A stretch of 64,000 nucleotides of DNA from Moritella yayanosii (GCF_900465055.1 NZ_LS483250.1:496001-560000), one strand, 5' to 3'; shown: positions 29,162 through 38,484, counted from the first letter of the stretch. Numbers and translations are program-made. The notes: generated by a model from the letters alone, not told the origin.

Positions 29162-30280
29162 ATGGCAAGCTTCATAGACTCGAGAGAGTCGAAAAGGCCG
29201 GGCACATCGAGAGCATCGACAGATCTATTTGACATGGCTGAACAATATCCATTCAGCGATGTGCACTTCTGGCGTGATCCAGAAACGCAGTTACAAGCCA
29301 TTATCGCTATTCACAGTACCAAGTTAGGCCCTGCTATTGGTGGCTGCCGAATGATTAATTACCCTTCAGCCCATGCTGCTGTTAAAGACGCTTGCTGTTT
29401 AGCGGCTGGCATGAGTTATAAAACAGCAATTAACAGGCTCCCTTTTGGTGGCGGTAAAGCGGTTATCTTAAAACCCAAAAACTTAACGGATCGCAAGGCG
29501 CTATTTGCCTCGTTTGGGCGGTTTGTTGAAAGTTTAGGTGGCCGTTACATTACTGCGATGGACAGCGGTACCACGATTGCTGATATGGATGTAATCGCCA
29601 GTCAAACAAACCATGTTATGTGCACGACAACGGCAGGGCTAGCGTCGGGAGACCCGTCTCCACATACAGCAAAAGGCGTTTATTATGGGATAAAAGCGGC
29701 GGTTAAATTTAAGTTGCAGCAGGAGTCTCTTGCCGGGCTTCATGTGGCAATTCAAGGTGTTGGAAATGTAGGTTATGCTTTGGCGAAGTTACTGCATAAT
29801 GACGGCGCCAAATTAACGATTGCCGACCCCAATCAGCAAGCAACACAACGACTGGTTGATGAATTAGGCGCTGATATTGTCACTGGTGATGACCTTTATG
29901 CTGTTCATTGTGATGTCTTTGCACCGTGTGCATTAGGCCAAGTGATTAATGCACATACTATTGCCCAATTAAACACTGCCATCATTGCTGGTTCTGCTAA
30001 TAATCAATTACAACATCCGAATATGGCGGATGCGTTGGCAGCTAAAGACATTTTATATGCGCCTGACTATGTCATTAATTCTGGGGGGGTATTACAGATC
30101 GCCTATCTAAATAAACCGGATGTTGTGCAGCATAAATTGGCGGCCTTATATGACACGCTATTGGCTATATTTATCCAAGCAGAGCAGCAGAACAGTTCGA
30201 CAGTTGATGTCGCTAATAGCTTAGCTGAAAAAATATTGACGGAACCATTTTCCGGAGCTGATTATGAAGAAAAATACTGA
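29162..30280 (+). CDS. Leucine (Leu/Val/Phe-type) dehydrogenase
   Basis: 372 residues; NAD-dependent amino acid dehydrogenase of the Glu/Leu/Phe/Val family. It deaminates leucine, isoleucine and valine to 2-oxoacids. Catalytic segment: GGCRM, then MSYKTAINRLPFGGGKAVI with the two active-site lysines, and TAMDSGTTIADM. The NAD domain has GVGNVGYALAKLL and a late DYVINSGGVLQI. The ATG at 29162 has GGAG 9 bases upstream; the N-terminus is about 25 residues longer than in Bacillus enzymes, which begin near the QYPFSDVHFW segment. It overlaps the next gene by 17 bases, so deamination and oxidative decarboxylation are expressed together. Confidence 0.92.
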   Translation: MASFIDSRESKRPGTSRASTDLFDMAEQYPFSDVHFWRDPETQLQAIIAIHSTKLGPAIGGCRMINYPSAHAAVKDACCLAAGMSYKTAINRLPFGGGKAVILKPKNLTDRKALFASFGRFVESLGGRYITAMDSGTTIADMDVIASQTNHVMCTTTAGLASGDPSPHTAKGVYYGIKAAVKFKLQQESLAGLHVAIQGVGNVGYALAKLLHNDGAKLTIADPNQQATQRLVDELGADIVTGDDLYAVHCDVFAPCALGQVINAHTIAQLNTAIIAGSANNQLQHPNMADALAAKDILYAPDYVINSGGVLQIAYLNKPDVVQHKLAALYDTLLAIFIQAEQQNSSTVDVANSLAEKILTEPFSGADYEEKY

Positions 30281-31361
30281 GAGTACATTCCGCGTTGGTT
30301 ATACCCAATATCTTGATGAAAAAGGCAGACTGTCAGAACCTTTTAAATATTTATCTGCCGCAGGTGTGAGTAACGAATTACTGGTCGAGTTTTATCGATG
30401 GATGTTATTTACTCGCACTTTTGATTGTAAAGCCATTGCGTTGCAACGTACCGGTCGTCTTGGTACTTATGCCTCTTGCCTAGGTCAAGAAGCGGTAGGG
30501 GCGGCGATAGGTAAAGCGATGCGCGCGGAAGATGTTTTTATTCAAGCTTACCGAGAAACCGCTGCGGTACTGATTCGTGGGGTAACACCCGAAGAGATCT
30601 TAATGTACTGGGGTGGGGATGAACGGGGGATGGATTTTAAGGGGCCGCGAGAAGATATGCCTTGTACCATCCCTATTGCTAGCCAGTGTTGCCATGCCGT
30701 TGGTATCAGTTATGCCATTAAGTTACGTAAAGAGCCTCGTGTTGCCGTTGTTGTTTGCGGCGATGGCGCGACATCCAAGGGTGATTTTTATGAATCGGTC
30801 AATGCCGCAGGGGTATGGCAATTACCACTGGTATTTATTATCAATAATAATCAATGGGCTATTTCTTTACCGCGCGATGAGCAATCGAGTTGTGAAACGT
30901 TAGCGCAAAAAGCCATTGCTGGCGGGGTTAGTTGCGAACAAATTGATGGCAATGATGTGATTGCTTGTTATATCAAAATTAAAGCGGCTATCGACAGAGC
31001 CAGAGAAGGGCAGGGACCGCATCTAATTGAAACCATTTCTTATCGGTTATCCGATCATACCACTGCCGATGATGCTTCTCGTTATCGTGATGAGGATGAT
31101 GTCGGAGAAGCTTGGCAGAAAGAGCCCATTACTCGACTGCGAAATTTACTCATGGATGAATTGATCATTGATAATGCCACTATAGCGCGGCTAGAAAAAG
31201 AGTGCAGTGATGAAATTGATGCCGCGGTAGCGCGCTATCTTGCTATTCCACCAGCGTCACCAACCACCATGTTTGAATATCTGTATGAAACCTTGCCCGA
31301 TCTGTATTTAGACCAGTTAGAGCAAGTTCGAAACGCGGTCTCACAGGAAGGTGAAACATGA
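30264..31361 (+). CDS. bkdA1: Branched-chain 2-oxoacid dehydrogenase E1 component, alpha subunit
   Basis: 365 residues. The thiamine-diphosphate motif GDGATSKGDFYESVNAAGVW ends in the NNNQWAIS segment. The N-terminus contains YRWMLFTRTFDCKAIALQRTGRLGTYASCLGQEA, the usual E1-alpha helix. The phosphorylation-loop equivalent is YRLSDHTTADDASRYR, whose SDHTTADD wording is typical of branched-chain rather than pyruvate E1-alpha. With the beta subunit it decarboxylates 2-oxoisocaproate, 2-oxoisovalerate and 2-oxo-3-methylvalerate. Stop and next start overlap (ATGA). Pyruvate dehydrogenase E1-alpha is the nearest alternative; context with leucine dehydrogenase supports the branched-chain call. Confidence 0.9.
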   Translation: MKKNTESTFRVGYTQYLDEKGRLSEPFKYLSAAGVSNELLVEFYRWMLFTRTFDCKAIALQRTGRLGTYASCLGQEAVGAAIGKAMRAEDVFIQAYRETAAVLIRGVTPEEILMYWGGDERGMDFKGPREDMPCTIPIASQCCHAVGISYAIKLRKEPRVAVVVCGDGATSKGDFYESVNAAGVWQLPLVFIINNNQWAISLPRDEQSSCETLAQKAIAGGVSCEQIDGNDVIACYIKIKAAIDRAREGQGPHLIETISYRLSDHTTADDASRYRDEDDVGEAWQKEPITRLRNLLMDELIIDNATIARLEKECSDEIDAAVARYLAIPPASPTTMFEYLYETLPDLYLDQLEQVRNAVSQEGET

Positions 31362-32335
31362 AGGACATGACACTCATTGATGCAGTTAATAATGCCTTGT
31401 TTGATGCAATGGCAGAAGATAAAAATGTCGTCTTACTGGGTGAGGACATTGGTGTTAATGGTGGTGTGTTCCGTGCGACAGAAGGATTACAGGCAGAGTT
31501 TGGTCGTGAACGCGTCATTGATACCCCATTAGCCGAATCACTTATTTGCGGTATGGCAATTGGTCTTGCAGCGCAGGGGATGAAACCCGTCGTCGAAATT
31601 CAATTTATGGGGTTCATCTATGCTGCATTCGATCAATTCTTATGTCATGCCGGACGCATGCGTAATCGTACGCGAGGCCGTTTAACCTGTCCTATGGTCT
31701 TACGTGCGCCGTATGGTGGTGGTATTCATGCACCTGAACATCACAGTGAAAGTACCGAAGCTATTTTTGCGCATCTTCCCGGTATTCGTGTGGTTATTCC
31801 GTCTTCTCCTGGACGTGCTTACGGTTTGTTGCTAGCGGCTATTCGAGATCCTGATCCTGTGGTGTTTTTAGAACCAAAGCGTATTTACCGGTTACAAACT
31901 GAATCTGTTGATAATAACGGCCAAGCATTACCGTTAGATGTGTGTTTTATCCTGCGAGAAGGGTCTGATGTGACCTTAATTAGTTGGGGAGCAATGTTAT
32001 ATGAAACCTTACAAGCAGCAGATCAGTTGGCGGAACGTAATATATCGGCGGAAGTTATCGATCTTGCTTCGATTAAACCCATCGATAAAACCACGATATT
32101 AAGCTCGATAGCAAAAACGGGTCGCTGTGTGATCGTCTCCGAAGCGGTTAGAAGTGGTGGGGTCGCCTCCGAAATTGCAGCCATTATTGCTGAAGAAGGC
32201 TTGATGACGTTGTTGGCACCGATAATACGCGTGAGCGGTTATGACACCATCATGCCTTTAGCTAAAATGGAAAAATATTATATGCCAAGCGTTGCGCAAA
32301 TTATTACCGCCGTTAACAAAGTCATGGAGTTCTGA
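31358..32335 (+). CDS. bkdA2: Branched-chain 2-oxoacid dehydrogenase E1 component, beta subunit
   Basis: 325 residues, the usual length. It begins MTLIDAVNNALFDAMAED after a two-residue extension and contains VLLGEDIGVNGGVFRATEGL, DTPLAESLICGMAIGLA, EIQFMGFIYAAFDQ, RAPYGGGIHAPEHHSES and the C-terminal domain motif DLASIKPID. The histidines in the APEHHSES segment are the conserved active-site residues of E1-beta. It pairs with the E1-alpha product. The start overlaps the E1-alpha stop, and its own stop overlaps the E2 start (TGATG), so the three subunits are translationally coupled. Confidence 0.92.
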   Translation: MKDMTLIDAVNNALFDAMAEDKNVVLLGEDIGVNGGVFRATEGLQAEFGRERVIDTPLAESLICGMAIGLAAQGMKPVVEIQFMGFIYAAFDQFLCHAGRMRNRTRGRLTCPMVLRAPYGGGIHAPEHHSESTEAIFAHLPGIRVVIPSSPGRAYGLLLAAIRDPDPVVFLEPKRIYRLQTESVDNNGQALPLDVCFILREGSDVTLISWGAMLYETLQAADQLAERNISAEVIDLASIKPIDKTTILSSIAKTGRCVIVSEAVRSGGVASEIAAIIAEEGLMTLLAPIIRVSGYDTIMPLAKMEKYYMPSVAQIITAVNKVMEF

Positions 32336-33525
32336 TGCATATTTTCAAATTACCTGATTTAGGGGAAGGTTTGCCCGAAGCTGAAATTGTTGAATGGTTT
32401 ATTAAACCTGGAGATGTAGTGACGGCAGACCAGTTAATGGTGTCGATGGAAACGGCAAAAGCAATTGTCGAGATCCCGTGTCCTGAAAACGCTATTGTGG
32501 TGAAACTGTATGGCGAAAGCGGTGACATTATTCATACCGGTGATCCGCTTGTTGAGTTCGTGGACGAGGGCGCCGCAATATCGAGCAAAAATGGTGCGGC
32601 TACAACGAATGGCGCAGCAACCCCCGAACCAGTAAAAACCTCGACATCTGTTGTCGGAGAGTTGCATACATCCGAAACTAAGTTAAAAGAAACGCCGCAA
32701 TCGGTATCGGGTAACAGCATTGGCGTAAAAGCAACACCAGCAGTACGGGCATTAGCACATAGATATAATATTGATTTAAGTATTGTCACCCCTTCTGGTC
32801 CACACAGTACCATTACAACTGCAGACGTAGAGCGTGTGGTTAAAATATTTGCCGATGTGGGTGAACTTGTACCATTTAAAGGTGTTCGCCGCAGTATGGC
32901 CAAAGCGATGGCCCAAGCGCATGCTGAAGTTGTTCCTGTGACGCTCCATGATGATGCTGATATTACAGCGTGGTTTGCTCTGGGTGATATCACTGTACGC
33001 TTAATCAGAGCGATGGCACTCGCGTGTGAAGCCGAACCTACATTGAATGCTTGGTATGACAGTCATGCAATTGGTCGTCGTATCATTAAACCCATGCATT
33101 TAGGTTTAGCGGTAGATACCCAAGATGGCTTATTTGTGCCTGTGATCCGCGATGCGCAACGTTACAGTGCACGCGCGATGCGTGACAAAATTAATACCAT
33201 AAAAGAATTAGTCTCACAGCGGAAAATAGCGGCGGACGATTTACGCGGTAATACCATCACCCTGTCTAACTTTGGCAGTATAGTGGGTAAATATACGAAT
33301 CCAATAGTCATGCCTCCTACGGTTGCAATCCTTGGTGCCGGTCGCTTATTTCAGCAACTTGCCTACACTAATTTAAACAAGACTGCGTCGGATGATGGTA
33401 AAGGGACTATTGTCGAACACACCTTGTTACCCTTGTCATTAACCTTTGATCATCGGTCTATCACCGGTGGTGAAGCCGCTCGATTCTTAGCTGTGTTAAT
33501 GGCCGACCTAGCGCTGGATAGTTAA
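32335..33525 (+). CDS. bkdB: Dihydrolipoamide acyltransferase (E2) of branched-chain 2-oxoacid dehydrogenase
   Basis: 396 residues. One lipoyl domain (1-77) with Lys42 in METAKA, where most E2 proteins have ETDKA; a Ala/Thr/Pro-rich linker; an E1/E3-binding domain near 120-155 (ATPAVRALAHRYNIDLS); and the catalytic domain with PVTLHDDADIT and the C-terminal DHRSITGGEAARFL. The catalytic His is present, but the usual Asp of HxxxDG is Gly, as seen in several E2 relatives of this type. No E3 (lipoamide dehydrogenase) gene follows, so the complex probably shares the housekeeping Lpd. Confidence 0.9.
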   Translation: MHIFKLPDLGEGLPEAEIVEWFIKPGDVVTADQLMVSMETAKAIVEIPCPENAIVVKLYGESGDIIHTGDPLVEFVDEGAAISSKNGAATTNGAATPEPVKTSTSVVGELHTSETKLKETPQSVSGNSIGVKATPAVRALAHRYNIDLSIVTPSGPHSTITTADVERVVKIFADVGELVPFKGVRRSMAKAMAQAHAEVVPVTLHDDADITAWFALGDITVRLIRAMALACEAEPTLNAWYDSHAIGRRIIKPMHLGLAVDTQDGLFVPVIRDAQRYSARAMRDKINTIKELVSQRKIAADDLRGNTITLSNFGSIVGKYTNPIVMPPTVAILGAGRLFQQLAYTNLNKTASDDGKGTIVEHTLLPLSLTFDHRSITGGEAARFLAVLMADLALDS

Positions 33526-33603
33526 TACCAGCACCTCGTGATTGCGAGCTTTTATAACAATTTTTTACAACAAGATTTTATAACAAGTATGGAGTGAAGA
33601 GTG

Positions 33604-36600
33604 ATGAAAACGACTTCAACTAAGTATCCTTTGCGAATATTAACAGCGACCTGTCTGTTTGATGGTCACGATGCTGCAATTAATATTGTACGGCGGTTAT
33701 TACAAGCGCGGGGAGTTGAAGTCATCCATTTAGGTATTAATCGTTCAGTTCATGATGTGGTGACGGCTGCATTGCAAGAAGACGTTGACGCGATTGCGAT
33801 GAGCTCTTATCAGGGCGGGCATAATGCCTATTTTGGTTATTTATTATCTAGTCTCGCGGATGTTGGCGCTAAACCTGCTGTGTTTGTTGGTGGTGGTGCA
33901 ACCATCACATCTGACGAAGCTAGGTCGCTGGAAGAGCAAGGGGTTTCCCGTGTATATACCAGTGCCGATGTACTGAGTTTAGATGAGATGATCAGTGATT
34001 TACTCGGGCGTCTAATGGCGATTAAGCCAAAAGGTAAAGCGAAGTTTAAGGTTACAAAACCGGGATTAATCCCTGTAACTGATTTGTATTTTGGACAATT
34101 AATCACGGCGATTGAGCAAAACCGATTACCTAATAGCAGTACTAGTACCAGTAAAGATAAAGTGTCATCGGTATTGTCTTCTGGCTCGCCAGCCAAAAAA
34201 TCGTTGGTGATGGGTATAACAGGGACGGGAGGCGCGGGTAAAAGTACATTTAGTGATGAATTATTACGGGCGTTATTACAGCTTTATCCGGATATCAAGG
34301 TTGCGTATTTAGCCGTCGATCCCAGTGGGCAAAAAACTGGCGGCGCCTTGCTCGGTGATCGTATTCGTATTAATACCTTGCCGCACGAACGATTATTCAT
34401 GCGCTCTATTGCCACACGACAGGCCAATGTGTCAGTCAGCCAATCATTACAAACCTGTGTGCCTATGTTAATTAACCACGGCTTTGACCTGGTATTAATT
34501 GAAACCGCGGGTATCGGTCAAAGTGATAGTGCCATTGTTGATATGGTTGATTTCAGCCTTTATTTAATGACCAAGGATTATGGTGCCAGTAGCCAATTAG
34601 AAAAAATAGAGATGTTACAATATGCCGATGCTGTGGTGCTCAATAAAGCGGATCAGCAAGGTAGTGAAGATGCCTTTAATGATGTGCAGCAGCAATGGCG
34701 TTTTAATCAGCACGAAAGCAATATTGCGAGTGATGAACTTCCCATCTTTGCTATGGTAGCGAGCCATTATAACGATCATGGTTTTGGTCGTTTCATTGCA
34801 TTTTTGATAACCAAGTTACCTTTTACGGCACAGGCCGATGTAAAAAATGCTTACCAACAAACATTAACGACATACCCTCGTTATGATTGGACCCTAACGA
34901 CGAGTCAGTTGCAGTTACAAAACGCTGACTATTTAACCGCAATTTACAATCATTATGTCGATATAACAGCGCAGAACAGCCAGCAAATAGAGCAAGTTAG
35001 AACGCTACATACTTGCTATCAAATGTTAAGCGACTTAGGTGATCCCTGTTTACCTGTTAAACTCGCTCGTTACCCTCAAGCGGATGTCGATAATGAGTCA
35101 GATACGGATAGTTTCTTAGTCACAAATGCCTCACTGAAAGTGTTATTCCCCCCGTTAAGATCACGTTATAACAAGCTTTTGGCTCAGATCTCTGTCCCAC
35201 TTAGGCATGCCTTACTGGCTTGGTTTAGAGACGATGAAGAATTAGCACTTAAACGAATTGAAGAGGGCGTTGATACCATTGCTTGCCATCAATCATATGG
35301 TGAGCATCGCGATCATTTTGTCAGTTTAAGTGGTACCGTGATCCCCCACGTGGCAAAACCAAACGAGAGGCATTGGGATAACATTACCGCTTTTCTACTG
35401 AATGAAAATTGCCCTGGGCAATATCCTTATACCGCGGGCGTTTTTCCAACCAGACACAATGATGAAGACCCGACACGGATGTTTGCCGGAGAAGGTTTGC
35501 CAGAAGACACCAATAAACGCTTTCATTATTTAATTAAAGGCCAAAAATCGATTCGATTGTCTACGGCATTTGACCCAAATACCTTGTATGGACACGATCC
35601 CGCGATCAGTCCAGATGTATTTGCCTGCATTGGTATGTCAGGCGTATCGATCGCCACATTGGATAATATGAAAGTGTTGTATTCCGGCATTGACCTGTGT
35701 GATTCAGGCACGTCGGTTTCGATGACGATTAACGGACCTGCACCAATCCTCATGGCATGGTTTTTACATACCGCTATTGACCAGCAAGTTGAGTTGTATT
35801 TAACGCAAGCGAATCTATGGCGAAAAGCCAACAAACTCATTAAGGTGTATTTGTCGTCTTGTGGCAGTAGCAGTAGCAATAGTAAAAGAGCTAACGAACG
35901 GCCAGTTTATCGTGGCGATTTACCGCAAGGCCATAATGGTTTAGGGCTTAAGTTACTCGGTATCTCAGGGCAGATGCTAATGATTGATTTACTGGGGTTA
36001 GAGGATGAATACATTGCGTTGAAAACCGCGACTTACAACAAGGTCAGAGGGACGTTACAGGCTGATATTTTAAAAGAAGAAATTGCTCAGAATGAATGTA
36101 TCTTCTCGTTAGGTTTTGCCCTTAAATTAATGGCCGACATGCAAGGCTATTTTAGTCGCAACGGGATAGCGAAATTTTATCCTGTATCAGTGAGTGGTTA
36201 TCACATTGGGGAGGCAGGGGCGAATCCGGTCACTCAATTAGCCTTTACACTCGCTAATGGTTTTACCTTATTAGAATATTATTTGGCGCAGGGTCTGGAT
36301 ATAAACGATGTGGCACCACGGCTGAGTTTCTTTTTTAGCAATGGGATGGACCCCGAGTATGCCGTGATTGGGCGGGTTGCACGACGAATATGGGCGCGAA
36401 CCTTAAAGTCGGTATATAACGCTAATGAGCGTAGCCAAAAATTAAAATATCACATCCAAACATCAGGACGTAGCCTGCAATCACAAGAGATTGATTTAAA
36501 CGATATTAGAACCAGTTTACAGGCCTTCTATGCGCTTTGCGATAACTGTAACAGTTTGCATACCAATGCGTATGATGAAACCATTACTACGCCAACGGAA

Positions 36601-37167
36601 AACTCGGTCTACCGTGCACTCTCGATTCAATCCATTATTAATCGTGAGTTTGGGCTGAATAAAAATCAAAACCCGTTGCAAGGGAGTTATGTGATTGGAC
36701 TATTGACCGACCGGGTTGAAGAAGCCGTATATGGCGAGTTTAATCGTTTAGCCCGTCGTGGTGGGGTACTTGGTGCGATTGAAAGCGGCTATCAACGTAC
36801 GCAGATCCAGCTGCAAAGCATGTATTACGAGAAATTAAAAGGCAGCGCAAAACTCGATATGGTCGGGGTTAATTGTATGTCTAGGGACGAGGGCGTCAAT
36901 GATTCGATACCATTGAGCAATAAACAGTTGGTACGCTGCTGTGATAATAAAAAGCAGCAGCAGATAGACGGTGTTTTACAATTTAGACAGCAACATAAAC
37001 AACAGGGTGAGTTGGCATTAGTCGCAATGAAAGTGGCATTATTATCTAATCATGATGTTGAAAGTAATAGCTTTGCTGCGCTTATGTCTGCAGCGCCATT
37101 TGCAAGTCTATCCCAATTGACGGATGTGTTGTATGTAGTTGGTGGTAAATATCGCCGTAATATGTAG
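33604..37167 (+). CDS. icmF: Fused isobutyryl-CoA mutase IcmF
   Basis: 1187 residues from the ATG at 33604; the GTG one codon earlier is also possible after GGAG. Domain order is that of IcmF: B12-binding domain at the N-terminus (FDGHDAA, His22 as the cobalt ligand), a MeaB-like GTPase chaperone (P-loop GTGGAGKST at 207-215), then the mutase barrel. Two residues that separate isobutyryl- from methylmalonyl-CoA mutase read as isobutyryl type: Phe627 in TRMFAGEG, where MCM has Tyr, and Gln829 in AQNECIF, where MCM has Arg. The enzyme interconverts isobutyryl-CoA and n-butyryl-CoA using adenosylcobalamin, linking valine breakdown to beta-oxidation. It is about 100 residues longer than usual, with insertions in linkers such as the Ser/Lys-rich stretch before the GTPase. 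It lies 78 bases after bkdB, probably in the same operon. Confidence 0.93.
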   Translation: MKTTSTKYPLRILTATCLFDGHDAAINIVRRLLQARGVEVIHLGINRSVHDVVTAALQEDVDAIAMSSYQGGHNAYFGYLLSSLADVGAKPAVFVGGGATITSDEARSLEEQGVSRVYTSADVLSLDEMISDLLGRLMAIKPKGKAKFKVTKPGLIPVTDLYFGQLITAIEQNRLPNSSTSTSKDKVSSVLSSGSPAKKSLVMGITGTGGAGKSTFSDELLRALLQLYPDIKVAYLAVDPSGQKTGGALLGDRIRINTLPHERLFMRSIATRQANVSVSQSLQTCVPMLINHGFDLVLIETAGIGQSDSAIVDMVDFSLYLMTKDYGASSQLEKIEMLQYADAVVLNKADQQGSEDAFNDVQQQWRFNQHESNIASDELPIFAMVASHYNDHGFGRFIAFLITKLPFTAQADVKNAYQQTLTTYPRYDWTLTTSQLQLQNADYLTAIYNHYVDITAQNSQQIEQVRTLHTCYQMLSDLGDPCLPVKLARYPQADVDNESDTDSFLVTNASLKVLFPPLRSRYNKLLAQISVPLRHALLAWFRDDEELALKRIEEGVDTIACHQSYGEHRDHFVSLSGTVIPHVAKPNERHWDNITAFLLNENCPGQYPYTAGVFPTRHNDEDPTRMFAGEGLPEDTNKRFHYLIKGQKSIRLSTAFDPNTLYGHDPAISPDVFACIGMSGVSIATLDNMKVLYSGIDLCDSGTSVSMTINGPAPILMAWFLHTAIDQQVELYLTQANLWRKANKLIKVYLSSCGSSSSNSKRANERPVYRGDLPQGHNGLGLKLLGISGQMLMIDLLGLEDEYIALKTATYNKVRGTLQADILKEEIAQNECIFSLGFALKLMADMQGYFSRNGIAKFYPVSVSGYHIGEAGANPVTQLAFTLANGFTLLEYYLAQGLDINDVAPRLSFFFSNGMDPEYAVIGRVARRIWARTLKSVYNANERSQKLKYHIQTSGRSLQSQEIDLNDIRTSLQAFYALCDNCNSLHTNAYDETITTPTENSVYRALSIQSIINREFGLNKNQNPLQGSYVIGLLTDRVEEAVYGEFNRLARRGGVLGAIESGYQRTQIQLQSMYYEKLKGSAKLDMVGVNCMSRDEGVNDSIPLSNKQLVRCCDNKKQQQIDGVLQFRQQHKQQGELALVAMKVALLSNHDVESNSFAALMSAAPFASLSQLTDVLYVVGGKYRRNM

Positions 37168-37277
37168 GTTACGTTGATTAATTGAACCTAGCATGGTTTT
37201 ACGGTTAATATATTGTCTAGTTAATTTGATTGATTATGTGATCGGTTTCAAATGAAAGCTTGCGTAATGAATTTTTT

Positions 37278-37454
37278 ATGTTACATTGGTCACATCTTCT
37301 GAACAAGAAGATAGAAAAATGCTCAAAGGATGAGTCCGTTAAACCGCCTCCAAGGAACCGAGATCAACTGAGCCACGTGGTTCAATTTTTGATTAATGAT
37401 TTAGAAGGTGACCTCTATGAAAAATTCAGTACCTGCAACACCTGTTTTTGGTGA
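37278..37454 (+). CDS. Possible small protein of 58 residues
   Basis: An open frame starting MLHWSHLLNKKIEKCSK and ending NTCFW, containing a charged middle (SVKPPPRNRDQLSH) and an amphipathic stretch (VVQFLINDLEGDLYEKF). No ribosome site is obvious before its ATG. I do not recognise it. It overlaps another small frame (37417-37500) in a different phase, so at most one of the two is likely to be real. Confidence 0.25.
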   Translation: MLHWSHLLNKKIEKCSKDESVKPPPRNRDQLSHVVQFLINDLEGDLYEKFSTCNTCFW

Positions 37455-37500
37455 TTTATATAATACAAAATTCACTTACCCAAGACATTTAGGTTACTAG
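37417..37500 (+). CDS. Possible 27-residue peptide ahead of a strong terminator
   Basis: The ATG at 37417 is preceded by GAAGGTG about 8 bases upstream. The peptide begins MKNSVPATPVFGDLYNTKF and ends in tyrosine. A strong Rho-independent terminator follows 28 bases after the stop, so a short transcript ending there is plausible. No family recognised. Confidence 0.35.
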   Translation: MKNSVPATPVFGDLYNTKFTYPRHLGY

Positions 37501-37527
37501 ATTACTAATTTCTAGGAATTCAGAATT

Positions 37528-37555
37528 AAATGCCATCTATTTATAGATGGCATTT
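37528..37555. terminator. Strong terminator downstream of the bkd-icmF region
   Basis: A near-perfect palindrome: AAATGCCATCTAT pairs with ATAGATGGCATTT, followed on the plus strand by TTAGTTTC. The stem is long and its base A/T-rich, typical of a bidirectional Rho-independent terminator. Confidence 0.75.
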
Positions 37556-37601
37556 TAGTTTCTGGCATATAGAAAACAGCCTACAATCCAGAATCTACAA
37601 G

Positions 37602-37637
37602 CCTCTGATATAGCATCTTCATGCAGTTTGAGTATAC
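37602..37637. repeat. Decayed end of the MITE-like element
   Basis: CTCTGATATAGCATCTT is identical to the right-end interior of the element at 60200-60373. The following bases (CATGCAGTTTGAGTATAC) are a mutated version of its terminal repeat. It is therefore a solo, degraded element end. Confidence 0.6.
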
Positions 37638-37704
37638 TAGGAAATCTAAAAATGGGTAAAGATCAGGAATTGATCGTTTAGTCTTCAAACAGAGGAGTGT
37701 GGTT

Positions 37705-38463
37705 TTGACTCAGTTTCGTCCTTGTATTGATTTACACCAGGGTAAAGTAAAGCAAATTGTTGGCGGTAGTTTGAATGACCAAGGCGCCGCGACGAATTTT
37801 ATTAGCCAATATGATGCTGCATACTATGCCAATATTTATCGTCAACACGATCTACGTGGTGGTCATGTGATTGCATTAGGCCCAGATAACGAAGCCGAAG
37901 TATTAAAAGCTTTACAAGCATGGCCGCATGGTTTGCAGTTTGGTGGTGGTGTAAATTTAACCAATGCCGCTAAGTATATAAAAGCAGGTGCATCGCATGT
38001 CATTGTGACGTCATATTTGTTTGATGGTAATGAATTTAGTTGGGATAAATTAGCGCAATTGAAAGCATCTGTTGGTAAAGAACATTTAATTTTGGATCTG
38101 AGTTGCAGGAAAACAGCACAAGGTTGGAACATTGCGACAAATCGTTGGCAAACAGTAACAAGTACGGTGATTAATGCTGAGACATTACAACAACTGTCTG
38201 AACATTGTGCCGAATTTCTGATTCATGCTGCGGATGTAGAAGGTTTACAAAATGGGATTGATCAAGAACTTGTTAGCCTATTGGGCCAACATACCAACAT
38301 TCCTGTCACTTATGCTGGTGGTGCTCGTAGCATCGAGGATTTGGCTTTAGTAGAGCGCTTATCTAATGGTAACGTTGATTTAACGATTGGCAGTGCGCTG
38401 GATATATTTGGTGGCTCCGGTATAACGTTACAGCAATGCATTGATTGGAATCAGCAACATTAA
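37705..38463 (+). CDS. hisA: HisA-type isomerase of eukaryotic HIS6 class
   Basis: 252 residues from a TTG at 37705, chosen because AGAGGAG lies 7 bases upstream; the GTG two codons earlier is too close to it. A TIM-barrel 5'-ProFAR isomerase (histidine pathway, fourth step). Its wording follows plant and yeast HIS6, not bacterial HisA: FRPCIDLHQGKVKQIVGG, LRGGHVIALG, GLQFGGGVN, GASHVIVTSYLFDG, LILDLSCRK, DVEGLQNGIDQELV, PVTYAGGA and GSALDIFGG. Bacterial HisA normally begins MIIPALDLI and differs in these loops. No other his gene is nearby. Horizontal transfer from a eukaryote, or a rare bacterial branch of this class, is likely. Whether the genome also has a standard hisA cannot be seen. Confidence 0.85.
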   Translation: MTQFRPCIDLHQGKVKQIVGGSLNDQGAATNFISQYDAAYYANIYRQHDLRGGHVIALGPDNEAEVLKALQAWPHGLQFGGGVNLTNAAKYIKAGASHVIVTSYLFDGNEFSWDKLAQLKASVGKEHLILDLSCRKTAQGWNIATNRWQTVTSTVINAETLQQLSEHCAEFLIHAADVEGLQNGIDQELVSLLGQHTNIPVTYAGGARSIEDLALVERLSNGNVDLTIGSALDIFGGSGITLQQCIDWNQQH

Positions 38464-38484
38464 TACTTATTAATCTAACGGGCA

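Noticed and set aside
33604-37167. Methylmalonyl-CoA mutase call for the large B12 enzyme
   Set aside because: The domain order (B12 domain, GTPase, mutase) and residues Phe627 and Gln829 are those of IcmF.
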